Shown: one piece after another, positions 15,405 through 23,611 of the stretch
Layout: the number at the start of each line of letters is the position of its first letter
Position numbering within the stretch: position 1 is the stretch's first letter
Source: JAKJGV01 sp964617565
GTDB lineage: Bacteria; Verrucomicrobiota; Kiritimatiellia; CAIQIC01; JAGNIJ01
NCBI GenBank assembly: GCA_964617565.1
Contig: CAZTYH010000017.1
Location: 1-47,362 of the forward strand
Direction: 5' to 3'
DNA: 47,362 nt
Notes under the pieces: generated by a model
The model's database searches: none
Seen by the model: the letters and a program-made list of their open reading frames with translations, nothing else
What the model was told of the DNA's origin: nothing
Translations under genes and position numbers: made by a program

Positions 15405-16640
15405 CTACCACTTCGGCGTTCGTTCGCCGCGGACGAGGTCATCCCACGTTTCGCGGGCGCGAATGAGCGCGTGCTTTCTCCCGGACACCATGACTTCCGC
15501 CGCGCGGCCGCGGCTGTTGTAGTTGGAGGACATGGCAAAGCTGTATGCGCCGGCGCTGAGCACGGCAAGCAGATCGTCCTCGCCGACTTTGGGGAGTTGC
15601 CGGTCGAGCGCGAGGAAATCGCCTGATTCGCAGATTGGGCCGACCACGTCGGCCATGAACGAGCCGCGCGCTTTTTTCACTGCAATTACCTCGTGATACG
15701 CCTCGTAAAGCGCGGGACGGATGAGATCGTTCATCGCCGCGTCCACGATCACGAATTTTTTCGACGGACCGTTTTTGACATACTGCACGCGCGTCACAAG
15801 AATGCCCGCGTTGCCGACCAGGAACCGGCCAGGTTCGAGCACGACGGAAAGTTTCAAGCGCCGCAGGACGGGCAAGACGATTTCCGCGAAATGCGCCGGG
15901 TCCAACGGTTTTTGATCGGGCCGGTACGAGATCCCGAGGCCGCCGCCTATATCTATATAATTGAATGACGGATAACGCGCTTTCAGTTCAAGGCACAGGT
16001 CTTCCACTTTCCGGAGCGCATGCGCATACGGCGCCGAAGAAAGGATCTGCGAGCCGATATGCATGTGCAGGCCGGCGATCTCCAGGCCGGGCAATCGCGC
16101 GGCGAGGGTATACGCTTTTTCGGTGCGGCCCAGGTCGAGTCCGAACTTGTTCTCTTTTTTTCCGGTGCTGATGTACTTGTGCGTTTTCGGGTCCACGTCC
16201 GGATTTACGCGCAGCGCAACTCGTGCCGTGCGGCGCAGGCGGCGCGCGCATTCGGAAATGCGCTCCAGTTCCGGTTCGGACTCCACGGTGAAAAACAGGA
16301 TGTTCTGCTTCAGCGCGTATTCGATGTCTTCGCGCGTCTTGCCGACACCGGCGAAGGCGATTTTCGACGCGGGAACCCCTGCGCGCAGCGCGCGGAATAA
16401 TTCGCCGCCGGACACCACGTCGGCGCCGGATCCGAGCTGCGCGAAGGTGTTGATGACCGCCGCGTTGGTGTTTGTTTTAACCGAGAAACAGATCAGCGGT
16501 TTCGCTGGTCGTAACGCCGCGGTGAGCGCGCGATATTGATCGCGCAGGTGGCCGCGGCTGTAAACGTAGAGCGGCGTTCCATACCGCGAAGCCAGTTCGT
16601 CCACCGCCACCCCTTCGGCGTGGAGGCGGTTTTTCTTGTA
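15405..16640 (-). CDS. lysA: diaminopimelate decarboxylase, N-terminus lost in assembly gap
   Basis: 411 residues are visible, lacking perhaps the first 5-15. LysA is a PLP enzyme that makes lysine from meso-diaminopimelate. Motifs: the PLP lysine in CFSVKTNTN, HMHIGSQ, the phosphate-binding GGGLGISY, EPGRFLVGNAG, then VVGPICESGDFLA (catalytic Cys) and MSSNYNSRGRAAEV. The sequence enters from the N-run as YKKNRLHAEG, which is typical of the LysA start region. The pathway connects to dapA and dapB, which lie about 5 kb away. It is the last gene of the arginine-lysine run. Confidence 0.96.
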   Translation of the reverse strand, partial: YKKNRLHAEGVAVDELASRYGTPLYVYSRGHLRDQYRALTAALRPAKPLICFSVKTNTNAAVINTFAQLGSGADVVSGGELFRALRAGVPASKIAFAGVGKTREDIEYALKQNILFFTVESEPELERISECARRLRRTARVALRVNPDVDPKTHKYISTGKKENKFGLDLGRTEKAYTLAARLPGLEIAGLHMHIGSQILSSAPYAHALRKVEDLCLELKARYPSFNYIDIGGGLGISYRPDQKPLDPAHFAEIVLPVLRRLKLSVVLEPGRFLVGNAGILVTRVQYVKNGPSKKFVIVDAAMNDLIRPALYEAYHEVIAVKKARGSFMADVVGPICESGDFLALDRQLPKVGEDDLLAVLSAGAYSFAMSSNYNSRGRAAEVMVSGRKHALIRARETWDDLVRGERTPKW

Positions 16641-16740
16641 NNNNNNNNNNNNNNNNNNNNNNNNNNNNNNNNNNNNNNNNNNNNNNNNNNNNNNNNNNNN
16701 NNNNNNNNNNNNNNNNNNNNNNNNNNNNNNNNNNNNNNNN
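16641..16740. other. assembly gap, 100 N
   Basis: A run of exactly 100 N, the conventional placeholder for a scaffold join of unknown length. It replaces the argG 3' end and the lysA 5' end. Both genes lack only a few residues, so the true gap could be short. Confidence 0.99.
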
Positions 16741-17921
16741 CGGACGCGAAGGCGGAGGGCATTGAGTTTGATGAAGCCGGTGGCGTCGTCCTGGTTATAG
16801 CCGACGTTGCCTTCGAAGCTGGCCATGTGGGGATCGAACAACGATTGCGGCGACTTGCGGCCGGCGATCGAGCAATTGCCTTTATATAGTTTCAGCCGGG
16901 CCGTACCTGTGACGCACGCCGCAGCTTCGTCCATCGCCTTCTGCAGCATCTCGCGTTCGGGCGCGAACCAGAAGCCGTTGTACACCAGCTCCGCGTAGCG
17001 CGGGATGAGCGAGTTGCGCAGGTGCAGCACTTCGCGATCCATCGTGATCTGTTCCACCGCCTCGCGGCCCTTGTGAAGGATGGTTCCGCCCGGAGTTTCG
17101 TATACGCCGCGGCTCTTTATTCCGACGAAGCGATTTTCCACGAGGTCCGCGCGCCCAACGCCATGTTTCCCCCCGAGCTTGTTCAGGGTCTGCATGACCT
17201 TGAGCGGGCTCATTTTTTTTCCGTTCACCGCGACCGCGTTACCGCCTTCGAAAGTGATCTCCACGTATTCCGCACGGGCTGGCGCTTTCTCGGGTGCGAC
17301 GGAGAGCTTGAACATGCTCTCGGGTGGTTCCGTCCACGCGTCTTCAAGGATACCGCCTTCGTAGGAAATGTGCAGCAGGTTGCGATCCATCGAATAGGGT
17401 TTCTTTGCCGACGCTTCAACGGGAATGTTGTGGCGCTTGCAGTAATCGAGCATCGCCTTGCGCCCGGTGAATTGCTCGCGGTAGCGCGCTTCGCGCCACG
17501 GCGCAATCACGCGGATGTCGGGCATGAGCGCGTAGGCGGTAACTTCAAAACGGACCTGGTCGTTGCCTTTGCCCGTCGCGCCGTGCGAGATGGCCTGCGC
17601 CTTGTTTTCCCGCGCGATTTCGACCATGCGCTTGGCGATCAAGGGGCGGGCGATGGACGTGCCGAGGAGATAGCCGGATTCGTACACCGCGCCGGCGCGG
17701 AGCATCGGGAAAATGAAGTCGCGCGCGAATTCCTCGCGGAGATCGTCAATGTAGATTTTGGAAGCGCCGGTCTTCCGTGCTTTTTCGCGCAAGCCGCTGA
17801 GTTCCTCTTCCTGGCCGAGGTCTGCCGCGAAGGCGATGATTTCAGCTTTATAGGTTTCCTTCAGCCACTTCAGGATGACGGACGTATCCAGGCCACCGGA
17901 ATATGCGAGTACAATCTTCAT
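16741..17921 (-). CDS. argG: argininosuccinate synthase, C-terminus lost in assembly gap
   Basis: 393 residues are visible, close to the usual 400. ArgG joins citrulline and aspartate using ATP. Motifs: the ATP-binding AYSGGLDTS near residue 6, SHGATGKGNDQVRFE, the family core DRNLLHISYEGGILEDAW, and YNQDDATGFI near the end. ATG 17921 is chosen because GGAAGAGG stands about 8 bases before it; an in-frame GTG at 17930 abuts that site too closely. The C-terminal few residues fall in the N-run. The open frame appears to fuse with lysA only because N was read through. Confidence 0.97.
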
Positions 17922-18006
17922 GAGTTTCACCTCTTCCTTTCCATCAAACGGGACAGGAATAGTTGCAAAGCGGATGCGCGTAGTCGAGTTTGAATGAACG
18001 GCAGGC

Positions 18007-18957
18007 TTATTCCTGGCTCTTCTGCAGGATCCTCACGCGCCAGAGGGGGGCCGGGGTATTTTCGCTCGTGAGATAAAGGGTGTCGCTTTCGGGGCCGTAG
18101 CAAATGGATTCACCCTGGCCGCGCCACGGAACGGGGAGTTGCCGCCAAGGTTTCCAGAAGGCCAGTTGCCATGATTCGTCCGGGCCGCGCTCGAATTCGA
18201 AAGCTTCGTTGTAGGTGATCACCACGGCTCTTGTGCCGTCCCGCGACATATCCATGGCGGTGACCTTGCGGAATTGAAATTCACCGATGGCGCGGGCAAT
18301 CAATGGCTCCGTCGTGGATTCCGGAGGGATGTCGAGCTGGTAGATCAGGCACGGGAGATTCTTTTTTGTCTTCTTTGTGATCAGGTAGATCGAACAGCCC
18401 TCGGCATCCACGGCAATTGCTTCGCAGTCATGCTTTCCATCTTCGTAAACGAATTCAATTTTCCGGGCTACAGCGACCGTGCCGGTAAAGGAAATGTCGG
18501 GACCGACTTCGGGTTCTTCCACGAGATACAGTATGCACGACTCACGGATTTCGCGGTTGTCGCCGGTATCCGCAATCAGGAGGTGTGGAACCCCGTCAAT
18601 TTCACACGAGGTCATGTCTTCCCAGTCGTAAGCGGTCGCGCCCTGGATGCGATAGATGCCTCGCGAAAGGCCGGTTTTGTCGAACGCGTAAAGGAACGGG
18701 CCATCGCCCGAATCATTGTGTGTCCAGAGAATATCGTCCGCGCGCCGGCTGAAAGCCAGTCCACTGCTTTCATTCACGCGCTGGTCTTCCAGGTCGCCCA
18801 GCCGGACAATTTCGGCCTGGCCGATCGCGCCGCCCTCCGCATCAAGAATGGCCTCCGTTACCGGCGGCGGCTGGAAGGCCGATGCGCCGTAGAGCATGGC
18901 GATCGCAAGCGCGACAGCCGGCAAGCCCGAGGGGATCAGGCGGCGAACAGCTTTCAT
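18007..18957 (-). CDS. secreted beta-propeller-like protein, unknown
   Basis: The product is 316 residues. ATG 18957 overlaps the argD stop as ATGA; an alternative in-frame start at 18987 would overlap further. A signal peptide (RRLIPSGLPAVALAIAMLYGASA) opens the protein. The body has propeller-like strands with NESSGLAFSRRADDILWTHNDSG, YDWEDMTSCEIDG and IADTGDNREIRES. Those motifs are conserved in a widespread family of exported, uncharacterised proteins (ESSGL...WTHNDSG...DWED...GDN). Why it is translationally coupled to an arginine gene is not evident. argG follows after 85 bases. Confidence 0.82.
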   Translation of the reverse strand: MKAVRRLIPSGLPAVALAIAMLYGASAFQPPPVTEAILDAEGGAIGQAEIVRLGDLEDQRVNESSGLAFSRRADDILWTHNDSGDGPFLYAFDKTGLSRGIYRIQGATAYDWEDMTSCEIDGVPHLLIADTGDNREIRESCILYLVEEPEVGPDISFTGTVAVARKIEFVYEDGKHDCEAIAVDAEGCSIYLITKKTKKNLPCLIYQLDIPPESTTEPLIARAIGEFQFRKVTAMDMSRDGTRAVVITYNEAFEFERGPDESWQLAFWKPWRQLPVPWRGQGESICYGPESDTLYLTSENTPAPLWRVRILQKSQE

Positions 18958-20162
18958 GGTGAACCTTGAGCCAGTTTGGCCTGCCATGCGGCACAGGCCT
19001 CGACAACGATGTTCACGGCTTTCCGGATCTGCGGAGCCTTCACGTTGAGCGGCGGCAGGAACCGGATGACCGTATCCGCCGTCGCGATAGTGATGAGGCC
19101 TTTTTCCCGCAGCAGCACTTCCAGTTCCTTTGCGGGCCGGTCCAGCACGAGGCCGAGCATCAGGCCCTTGCCCCGCACCGCCTTCACGAAAGAGAATTTC
19201 CGTGTTTTCTTCGTGAGTAACTGGGTGAAGAGTTCACCCATCGCGATCGCGTTCTGGAGCAACCCTTCGCTTTCCAGTGTTTCAATGACGGCCAGTGCGG
19301 CCGCGCAGGCAAGCGGATTGCCGCCGAACGTGCTGGCATGATTGCCCGGCTGAAACACATCCGCCAGTTTCGGCGATGTAACCAGCGCGCCGATCGGGAA
19401 GCCGTTGCCGAGGCTCTTCGCCAGCGTGAATGCGTCCGGCTGCACGCCGTAGGCCTGGAAGCCGAACCAGTTTCCGGTCCGTCCCATGCCGCACTGCACT
19501 TCGTCGCAGAGCAGCAGGATATTCTTCTCATCGCACAAAGCCCGGAGGCCTGCCATGAATTCGGGGGTCGCCGGGACAATGCCGCCTTCGCCCTGGACCG
19601 CTTCCGTCAGGACGGCCACCGTCTTTTCGTTGATCGCCGCCCGCACCGAATCGAGATTGTTGTATTCGGCGTAGGCGAAGCCGGGCGTAACGGGCTCGAA
19701 GCCTTTCTGATATTTTGTCTGACCCGTTGCCGCGAGTGCCGCGAGCGTTCGGCCGTGGAACGAATTCCGCATGGTGATGATCTCGTACTTGCCCTGCGCG
19801 TTGCCCCAGAGCCGCGCGAGCTTGATCATTCCTTCGTTGGCCTCGGCCCCGGAGTTGCAGAAGAAGCACTTACCCTGCAGCGACCGCTTGGAAAGGGCCT
19901 CGGCAAGCCGCGGCTGGTTCTCGTTGTAATAAAGGTTCGAGACGTGCATCAGTTTCGCGGACTGCTGCCGGATCGCTTTCACCACGGCCGGATGGCAATG
20001 GCCCAGGCCGAGTACGGCGATGCCGGCCAGGAAATCCAGATACTCCCGGCCGTCGGCATCCCAGACCTTCAGGCCTTTGCCTTTGACCAGCACCAGGCCG
20101 GGTGCGTACGTGGGCATGACATATTGTTTGTGCGTCGCAATAATTTCTTCAGACACAGACAT
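18954..20162 (-). CDS. argD: acetylornithine aminotransferase
   Basis: The product is 402 residues. It is a PLP enzyme that transaminates N-acetylglutamate semialdehyde, and in many bacteria also the succinyl-diaminopimelate intermediate. Motifs: FCNSGAEANEGMIKLAR, SFHGRTLAAL, EAVQGEGG, CDEVQCGMGRTG, and Schiff-base Lys249 in TLAKSLGNGFPIGA. Length and order are standard. It is 47 bases after argB and couples to the propeller-like gene. A dual arginine/lysine role is possible in view of nearby dap and lysA genes but cannot be read from sequence. Confidence 0.96.
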   Translation of the reverse strand: MSVSEEIIATHKQYVMPTYAPGLVLVKGKGLKVWDADGREYLDFLAGIAVLGLGHCHPAVVKAIRQQSAKLMHVSNLYYNENQPRLAEALSKRSLQGKCFFCNSGAEANEGMIKLARLWGNAQGKYEIITMRNSFHGRTLAALAATGQTKYQKGFEPVTPGFAYAEYNNLDSVRAAINEKTVAVLTEAVQGEGGIVPATPEFMAGLRALCDEKNILLLCDEVQCGMGRTGNWFGFQAYGVQPDAFTLAKSLGNGFPIGALVTSPKLADVFQPGNHASTFGGNPLACAAALAVIETLESEGLLQNAIAMGELFTQLLTKKTRKFSFVKAVRGKGLMLGLVLDRPAKELEVLLREKGLITIATADTVIRFLPPLNVKAPQIRKAVNIVVEACAAWQAKLAQGSP

Positions 20163-20209
20163 GATTCACCTCGTTTTAATAAAGAAAATTCAAACCGGCG
20201 GTTTCCGGT

Positions 20210-21082
20210 CTACTGCACGATCTCCGTTCCGACACCCTTGTCGGTGAACAATTCCAGCAACAGCGAGTGCGGCAGGCCGGCATCAATGATATGGGTTTTT
20301 CTGACACCGGCCTTGAGCGCCTTGATTGCGCCGCTGATCTTCGGAAGCATGCCGCCGGAAATCACGCCCCGCCGGATCAGCTCTTCGATCTCCGCAAGCT
20401 CCAGCGTGGAGGCAATGGATTTCGGGTCTTCCGGGTTCATCAGGATGCCGAGCACATCGGAAAGGAAAACCAGTTTCCGTGCGCCGAGTTTTTCGGCGAT
20501 CGCCGCCGCGGCTTCATCGGCATTCACGTTATAAAGCTTCTTGTCCGGTCCCCGTCCGAGCGGCGTGACAACCGGCGCGATCTGCGCGAGCTGGAACGCC
20601 TTGATCGGTTCGACGTCCACTTCCGTCACGTTCCCGACATAACCCCAATCCATCGCAGTGCCCGTTTTGTCGTCGGTCGCGGTGTGTTTTACGACGGAGA
20701 TGATATGCTCGCCGTGAATTCCCCGCGCCTTGCACCCGAACTCTTCGAGTGTCCGCACGATTTCCGGGTTCACTTCATGATTTAAAACCTGTTCCACGAT
20801 TTCGATCGAAGCTTCATCGGTCACCCGCAAGCCCTGGAGAAAGACCGGCTTGAGCCCGGCTTGTTTCATCCTTGCGGAGATCGCTTTCCCGCCGCCGTGG
20901 ATGATGACCGGCCGCAGGCCGACGCATTCCATGAACGCGACATCCCGCAGGACGGCGTCCACGAGTTCCTTTTGCTCCATTGCGCTTCCGCCGAATTTAA
21001 CGACGACAGTCTCGCCCCGGAACCGCTGGATATACGGCAGGGCCTCGATCAGCACATCCGCTTTCTGGATCACTTTCTTCAT
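20210..21082 (-). CDS. argB: N-acetylglutamate kinase
   Basis: The product is 290 residues. It phosphorylates N-acetylglutamate. Motifs: VVKFGGSAM (27-35), HGGGKAI (about 62-68), NVNADEAAAAIA, LSDVLGI and GGMLPKI. The N-terminal helix ADVLIEALPYIQRFRG is the extension seen in hexameric, arginine-inhibited kinases. That fits the cyclic pathway implied by the neighbouring argJ. No clear ribosome site precedes ATG 21082. The gene lies 40 bases after argJ. Confidence 0.96.
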   Translation of the reverse strand: MKKVIQKADVLIEALPYIQRFRGETVVVKFGGSAMEQKELVDAVLRDVAFMECVGLRPVIIHGGGKAISARMKQAGLKPVFLQGLRVTDEASIEIVEQVLNHEVNPEIVRTLEEFGCKARGIHGEHIISVVKHTATDDKTGTAMDWGYVGNVTEVDVEPIKAFQLAQIAPVVTPLGRGPDKKLYNVNADEAAAAIAEKLGARKLVFLSDVLGILMNPEDPKSIASTLELAEIEELIRRGVISGGMLPKISGAIKALKAGVRKTHIIDAGLPHSLLLELFTDKGVGTEIVQ

Positions 21083-21122
21083 GGATCAACAGTATTGAAA
21101 CAACGGGGCTCTCGAATCAAGA

Positions 21123-22325
21123 TCACATGTTGATTCGCACGTATTCCTCCGTGCAATCACAGGAATATACCACCGCTTCACCGGCACCGAGATGAAGGTT
21201 GATGCTGATGGTGAAGGCCTTTTGCCGCTGAATCCGCTTGAGATCCTCGAGCGGGGTGGGGGCGGCAAGGCCGTTCAACGCGGCGGGCAGATCGTCGTAA
21301 TGGATGTCCACCCGCTCCTCGTCCACCCGTGCCTTGGAATAACCGAGCGCGTCCATGATCCGGCCCCAGTTCGGGTAATCGCCGGCCCAGGAGGTTTTGA
21401 CCAGCAGCGAGTTTGCGACGGCCCGCGCCGCGAGGTCGGCATCCGTGCTGTTCCGGGCGCCCTGCAACTTGATGGTCACCAGCTTCGTGGCGCCTTCGCC
21501 ATCCGCCACCATCTTGAGTGCGAGATTCATCGTCACGGCGTGCACCGCGTGCGTGAATGCTTCCCAGTCCGAATGGCTCCGCCGCAGCGGCTTGTTGCCG
21601 ACCTGGCCGTTGGCCATGAAGAGCACGGTATCGTTTGTGCTCCGATCGCCGTCCACGGTGATGCGGTTGAAACTCTGCTCGACGGCCCCGGAAAGACATT
21701 CCTGCAATGAATCCTGCTCGATCGCGACATCCGTCATGAGAAACGCGAGCATGGTTGCCATGTTCGGCTCGATCATGCCGGCGCCCTTGGCCATGGCAGC
21801 AAGCACTGCGGGTTTGCCGTCCACCTGGAACCGGACGGTGCAGTGTTTGATTTTCGTATCGGTGGTCATGATGGCCTCGGCTGCATCCGTGCCGCCCTCC
21901 CGGGAGACGCGGGGCACCGCGGTCCGGATGCCCTTTTCGATGACATCCATGGGAAGCCGGACGCCGATGCGTCCCGTGGAGCAAACGAAAACGGAATTCT
22001 CTTTAACGCCGAGGCCCTCGGCCGTGATTTGAGCCATTCGCTCGGCATCCAGCATGCCCGCCGCGCCGGTGCATGCATTTGCGTTACCGCTGTTGATGAC
22101 GATAGCCCGGCCGCTTTGCGTTTTAATCCGTTTCCGGCAGAGTTTCACCGTGGCAGCCTTCACCTGGTTGGTGGTGAACGTGCCCGCCATGACAGCCGGC
22201 GCTTCGGAGTAAATCAGCGCGAGATCCTTCCGGTTTTTCTTCTTCAACCCCGCCGCGATGCCGCAAGCCTTGAAGCCCTTGGGCAGGACGATATCTTCCG
22301 TCAAAACATTCTTCAACTTGCTCAT
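21123..22325 (-). CDS. argJ: bifunctional ornithine acetyltransferase / N-acetylglutamate synthase
   Basis: The product is 400 residues. It moves the acetyl group from acetylornithine to glutamate and, if bifunctional, also uses acetyl-CoA. The self-cleavage site is seen in EPNMATMLAFL, with nucleophile Thr191 after Ala190; this yields alpha and beta chains. FICSTGRIG-like VCSTGRIG and SGNANACTG near residues 79-87 are also typical. A GAGGTG ribosome site precedes ATG 22325. It follows the rpsI terminator and is the first gene of the arg run. Mono- versus bifunctional activity cannot be decided from sequence alone. Confidence 0.96.
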   Translation of the reverse strand: MSKLKNVLTEDIVLPKGFKACGIAAGLKKKNRKDLALIYSEAPAVMAGTFTTNQVKAATVKLCRKRIKTQSGRAIVINSGNANACTGAAGMLDAERMAQITAEGLGVKENSVFVCSTGRIGVRLPMDVIEKGIRTAVPRVSREGGTDAAEAIMTTDTKIKHCTVRFQVDGKPAVLAAMAKGAGMIEPNMATMLAFLMTDVAIEQDSLQECLSGAVEQSFNRITVDGDRSTNDTVLFMANGQVGNKPLRRSHSDWEAFTHAVHAVTMNLALKMVADGEGATKLVTIKLQGARNSTDADLAARAVANSLLVKTSWAGDYPNWGRIMDALGYSKARVDEERVDIHYDDLPAALNGLAAPTPLEDLKRIQRQKAFTISINLHLGAGEAVVYSCDCTEEYVRINM

Positions 22326-22354
22326 TCTTCACCTCGTGTCCGGCGCAGCGCCGG

Positions 22355-22400
22355 AAATAAAAAGAAACAACCCCGAACGCAAGATAACGTCCGGGGTTGT
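22355..22400 (-). terminator. intrinsic terminator of the rplM-rpsI operon
   Basis: Read on the minus strand, ACAACCCCG (22400-22392) pairs with CGGGGTTGT (22375-22367). Three more inner pairs follow past a mismatch, with a loop of 8 bases. TTTCTTTTTATTT comes directly after the stem. It stands 26 bases past the rpsI stop and before argJ, so it separates the ribosomal unit from the arginine run. Confidence 0.85.
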
Positions 22401-22425
22401 ATCCAGCAATTGTGCAAAAAACCAA

Positions 22426-22830
22426 TCAGCGCTTCGAGAACTGGAAGCGCTTCCGCGCCCCGGGGCGTCCGTACTTCTTGCGTTCTTTCATTCTCGGGTC
22501 TCTGGTAAGGCAGCCCGCTTTCTTCAGCTTTTCGCGAAGAGCCGGATCCGCCACCAGCAGTGCGCGCGAAATCCCGTGCCGCAGCGCGCCGGCCTGACCG
22601 GTGATGCCGCCGCCGGTAAGAGAAGCGACCACGTCGAACCGCTTCAATGTATCGGTGAGCTTAAGAGGCTGCTCGATATAATTACGGACGGCTTCGGCAG
22701 CGAAATACTGCTTGAATTCCCGTCCGTTGATAAGCACCTTGCCGACGCCGTGCGCCAATCGCACGCGGGCCACGGCGGTCTTCCGCCGACCTGTTGCTGA
22801 AAATTCTACCACTTTCTGTGCCACGACCAT
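22426..22830 (-). CDS. rpsI: 30S ribosomal protein uS9
   Basis: The product is 134 residues. The body SATGRRKTAVARV, GGGITGQAGALRHGI and RDPRMKERKKYGRPGARKRFQFSKR is the S9 signature, and the C-terminal SKR reaches the tRNA in the P site. The start could be ATG 22830 (GGAGG only 3 bases upstream) or GTG 22824 (better spacing); the difference is two residues. It is 9 bases after rplM and is followed by a strong terminator. Confidence 0.98.
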   Translation of the reverse strand: MVVAQKVVEFSATGRRKTAVARVRLAHGVGKVLINGREFKQYFAAEAVRNYIEQPLKLTDTLKRFDVVASLTGGGITGQAGALRHGISRALLVADPALREKLKKAGCLTRDPRMKERKKYGRPGARKRFQFSKR

Positions 22831-22839
22831 TCCCCTCCG

Positions 22840-23268
22840 TTACAGTTCCAGAACTTGCGGCTTCTGCGCCGCGTGCGGATGTTCGGTGCCCGCATACACT
22901 TTCAGGCGCGCGAACATTTCCCTGCTGAGTTTGTTCTTGGGCAGCATGTTCTTTACCGCGTGTGAAATCAGGTATTCCGGATGCTTCTTTCGCATCTCGC
23001 GCGCTGTCGTGCGACGCAACCCGCCGGGAAAGCGCGAATAGCTGGTGTAGGTTTTCTGGTCTTCCTTCGCACCAGTGAAGCGAACCTTTTCCGCGTTCAA
23101 CACGACGACGAAATCGCCGAGGTCGGATTGCGGTGCGAAAGCGGGTTTGGATTTCCCGCGGAGCACGTGAGCTATTTTGGAGGCCAGCCTTCCGACCGGC
23201 TTGTCCGTTGCGTCCACTACGTACCAGGCCCGCTGGACGTCTTTTTCATTTATCAGCGTTGTCTTCAT
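22840..23268 (-). CDS. rplM: 50S ribosomal protein uL13
   Basis: The product is 142 residues, the normal length. Motifs: RAWYVVDATDKPVGRLASKIAHVLRGK, DFVVVLNAEKVRFTG, KTYTSYSRFPGGL and HAVKNMLPKNKL. It forms the usual rplM-rpsI pair. An AAAAGGGA ribosome site lies ahead of ATG 23268. Confidence 0.98.
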   Translation of the reverse strand: MKTTLINEKDVQRAWYVVDATDKPVGRLASKIAHVLRGKSKPAFAPQSDLGDFVVVLNAEKVRFTGAKEDQKTYTSYSRFPGGLRRTTAREMRKKHPEYLISHAVKNMLPKNKLSREMFARLKVYAGTEHPHAAQKPQVLEL

Positions 23269-23363
23269 TACAATCCCTTTTCCCTGAAAATAGAGGGGCA
23301 GAACATAGCGGACGGCATGGGGGGTGTCAATGCCTCAGTTTATAAAGCACGCGCTGCCCCTGT

Positions 23364-23564
23364 TCAGCGCCGGCGAAGGCGGGCCGCCATATAGATGACA
23401 TAGGAACAGAAGAACGAAATGAAACCCGCGATAATCAAGGTTCCGCCAGCCGCCGCGAGGGTGGGGGATGAGGCGCCCGTACGCCGTCCTGCGATAAAAA
23501 GCGCCAGGCCGAACAAGCCCCCGGCATACCCCCCGATTCTGAAAAAAAGATACCACTTTTTCAC
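23364..23564 (-). CDS. small two-helix membrane protein
   Basis: The product is 66 residues from GTG 23564, which has GAGGG about 7 bases upstream. Two hydrophobic segments (about 9-26 and 38-60) are separated by a short RRTGASSPTLAAAG loop, and the end is basic (ARLRRR). It is a hairpin-like inner-membrane protein of unknown role. It lies between rplM and the PAS gene on the same strand. The sequence is too short to place in a family. Confidence 0.55.
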   Translation of the reverse strand: MKKWYLFFRIGGYAGGLFGLALFIAGRRTGASSPTLAAAGGTLIIAGFISFFCSYVIYMAARLRRR

Positions 23565-23611
23565 GGTTTAACCCTCGGTCGGATCATTCTCAAGCTGACC
23601 AGATAAGAGGG

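Noticed and set aside
15405..17930. One continuous open frame apparently fusing ArgG and LysA
   Set aside because: The join consists of 100 N read as unknown residues; two normal genes lie on either side of an assembly gap.
23572..23611. Possible terminator downstream of the PAS gene
   Set aside because: No stem of useful length with a T-run was found in the gap.
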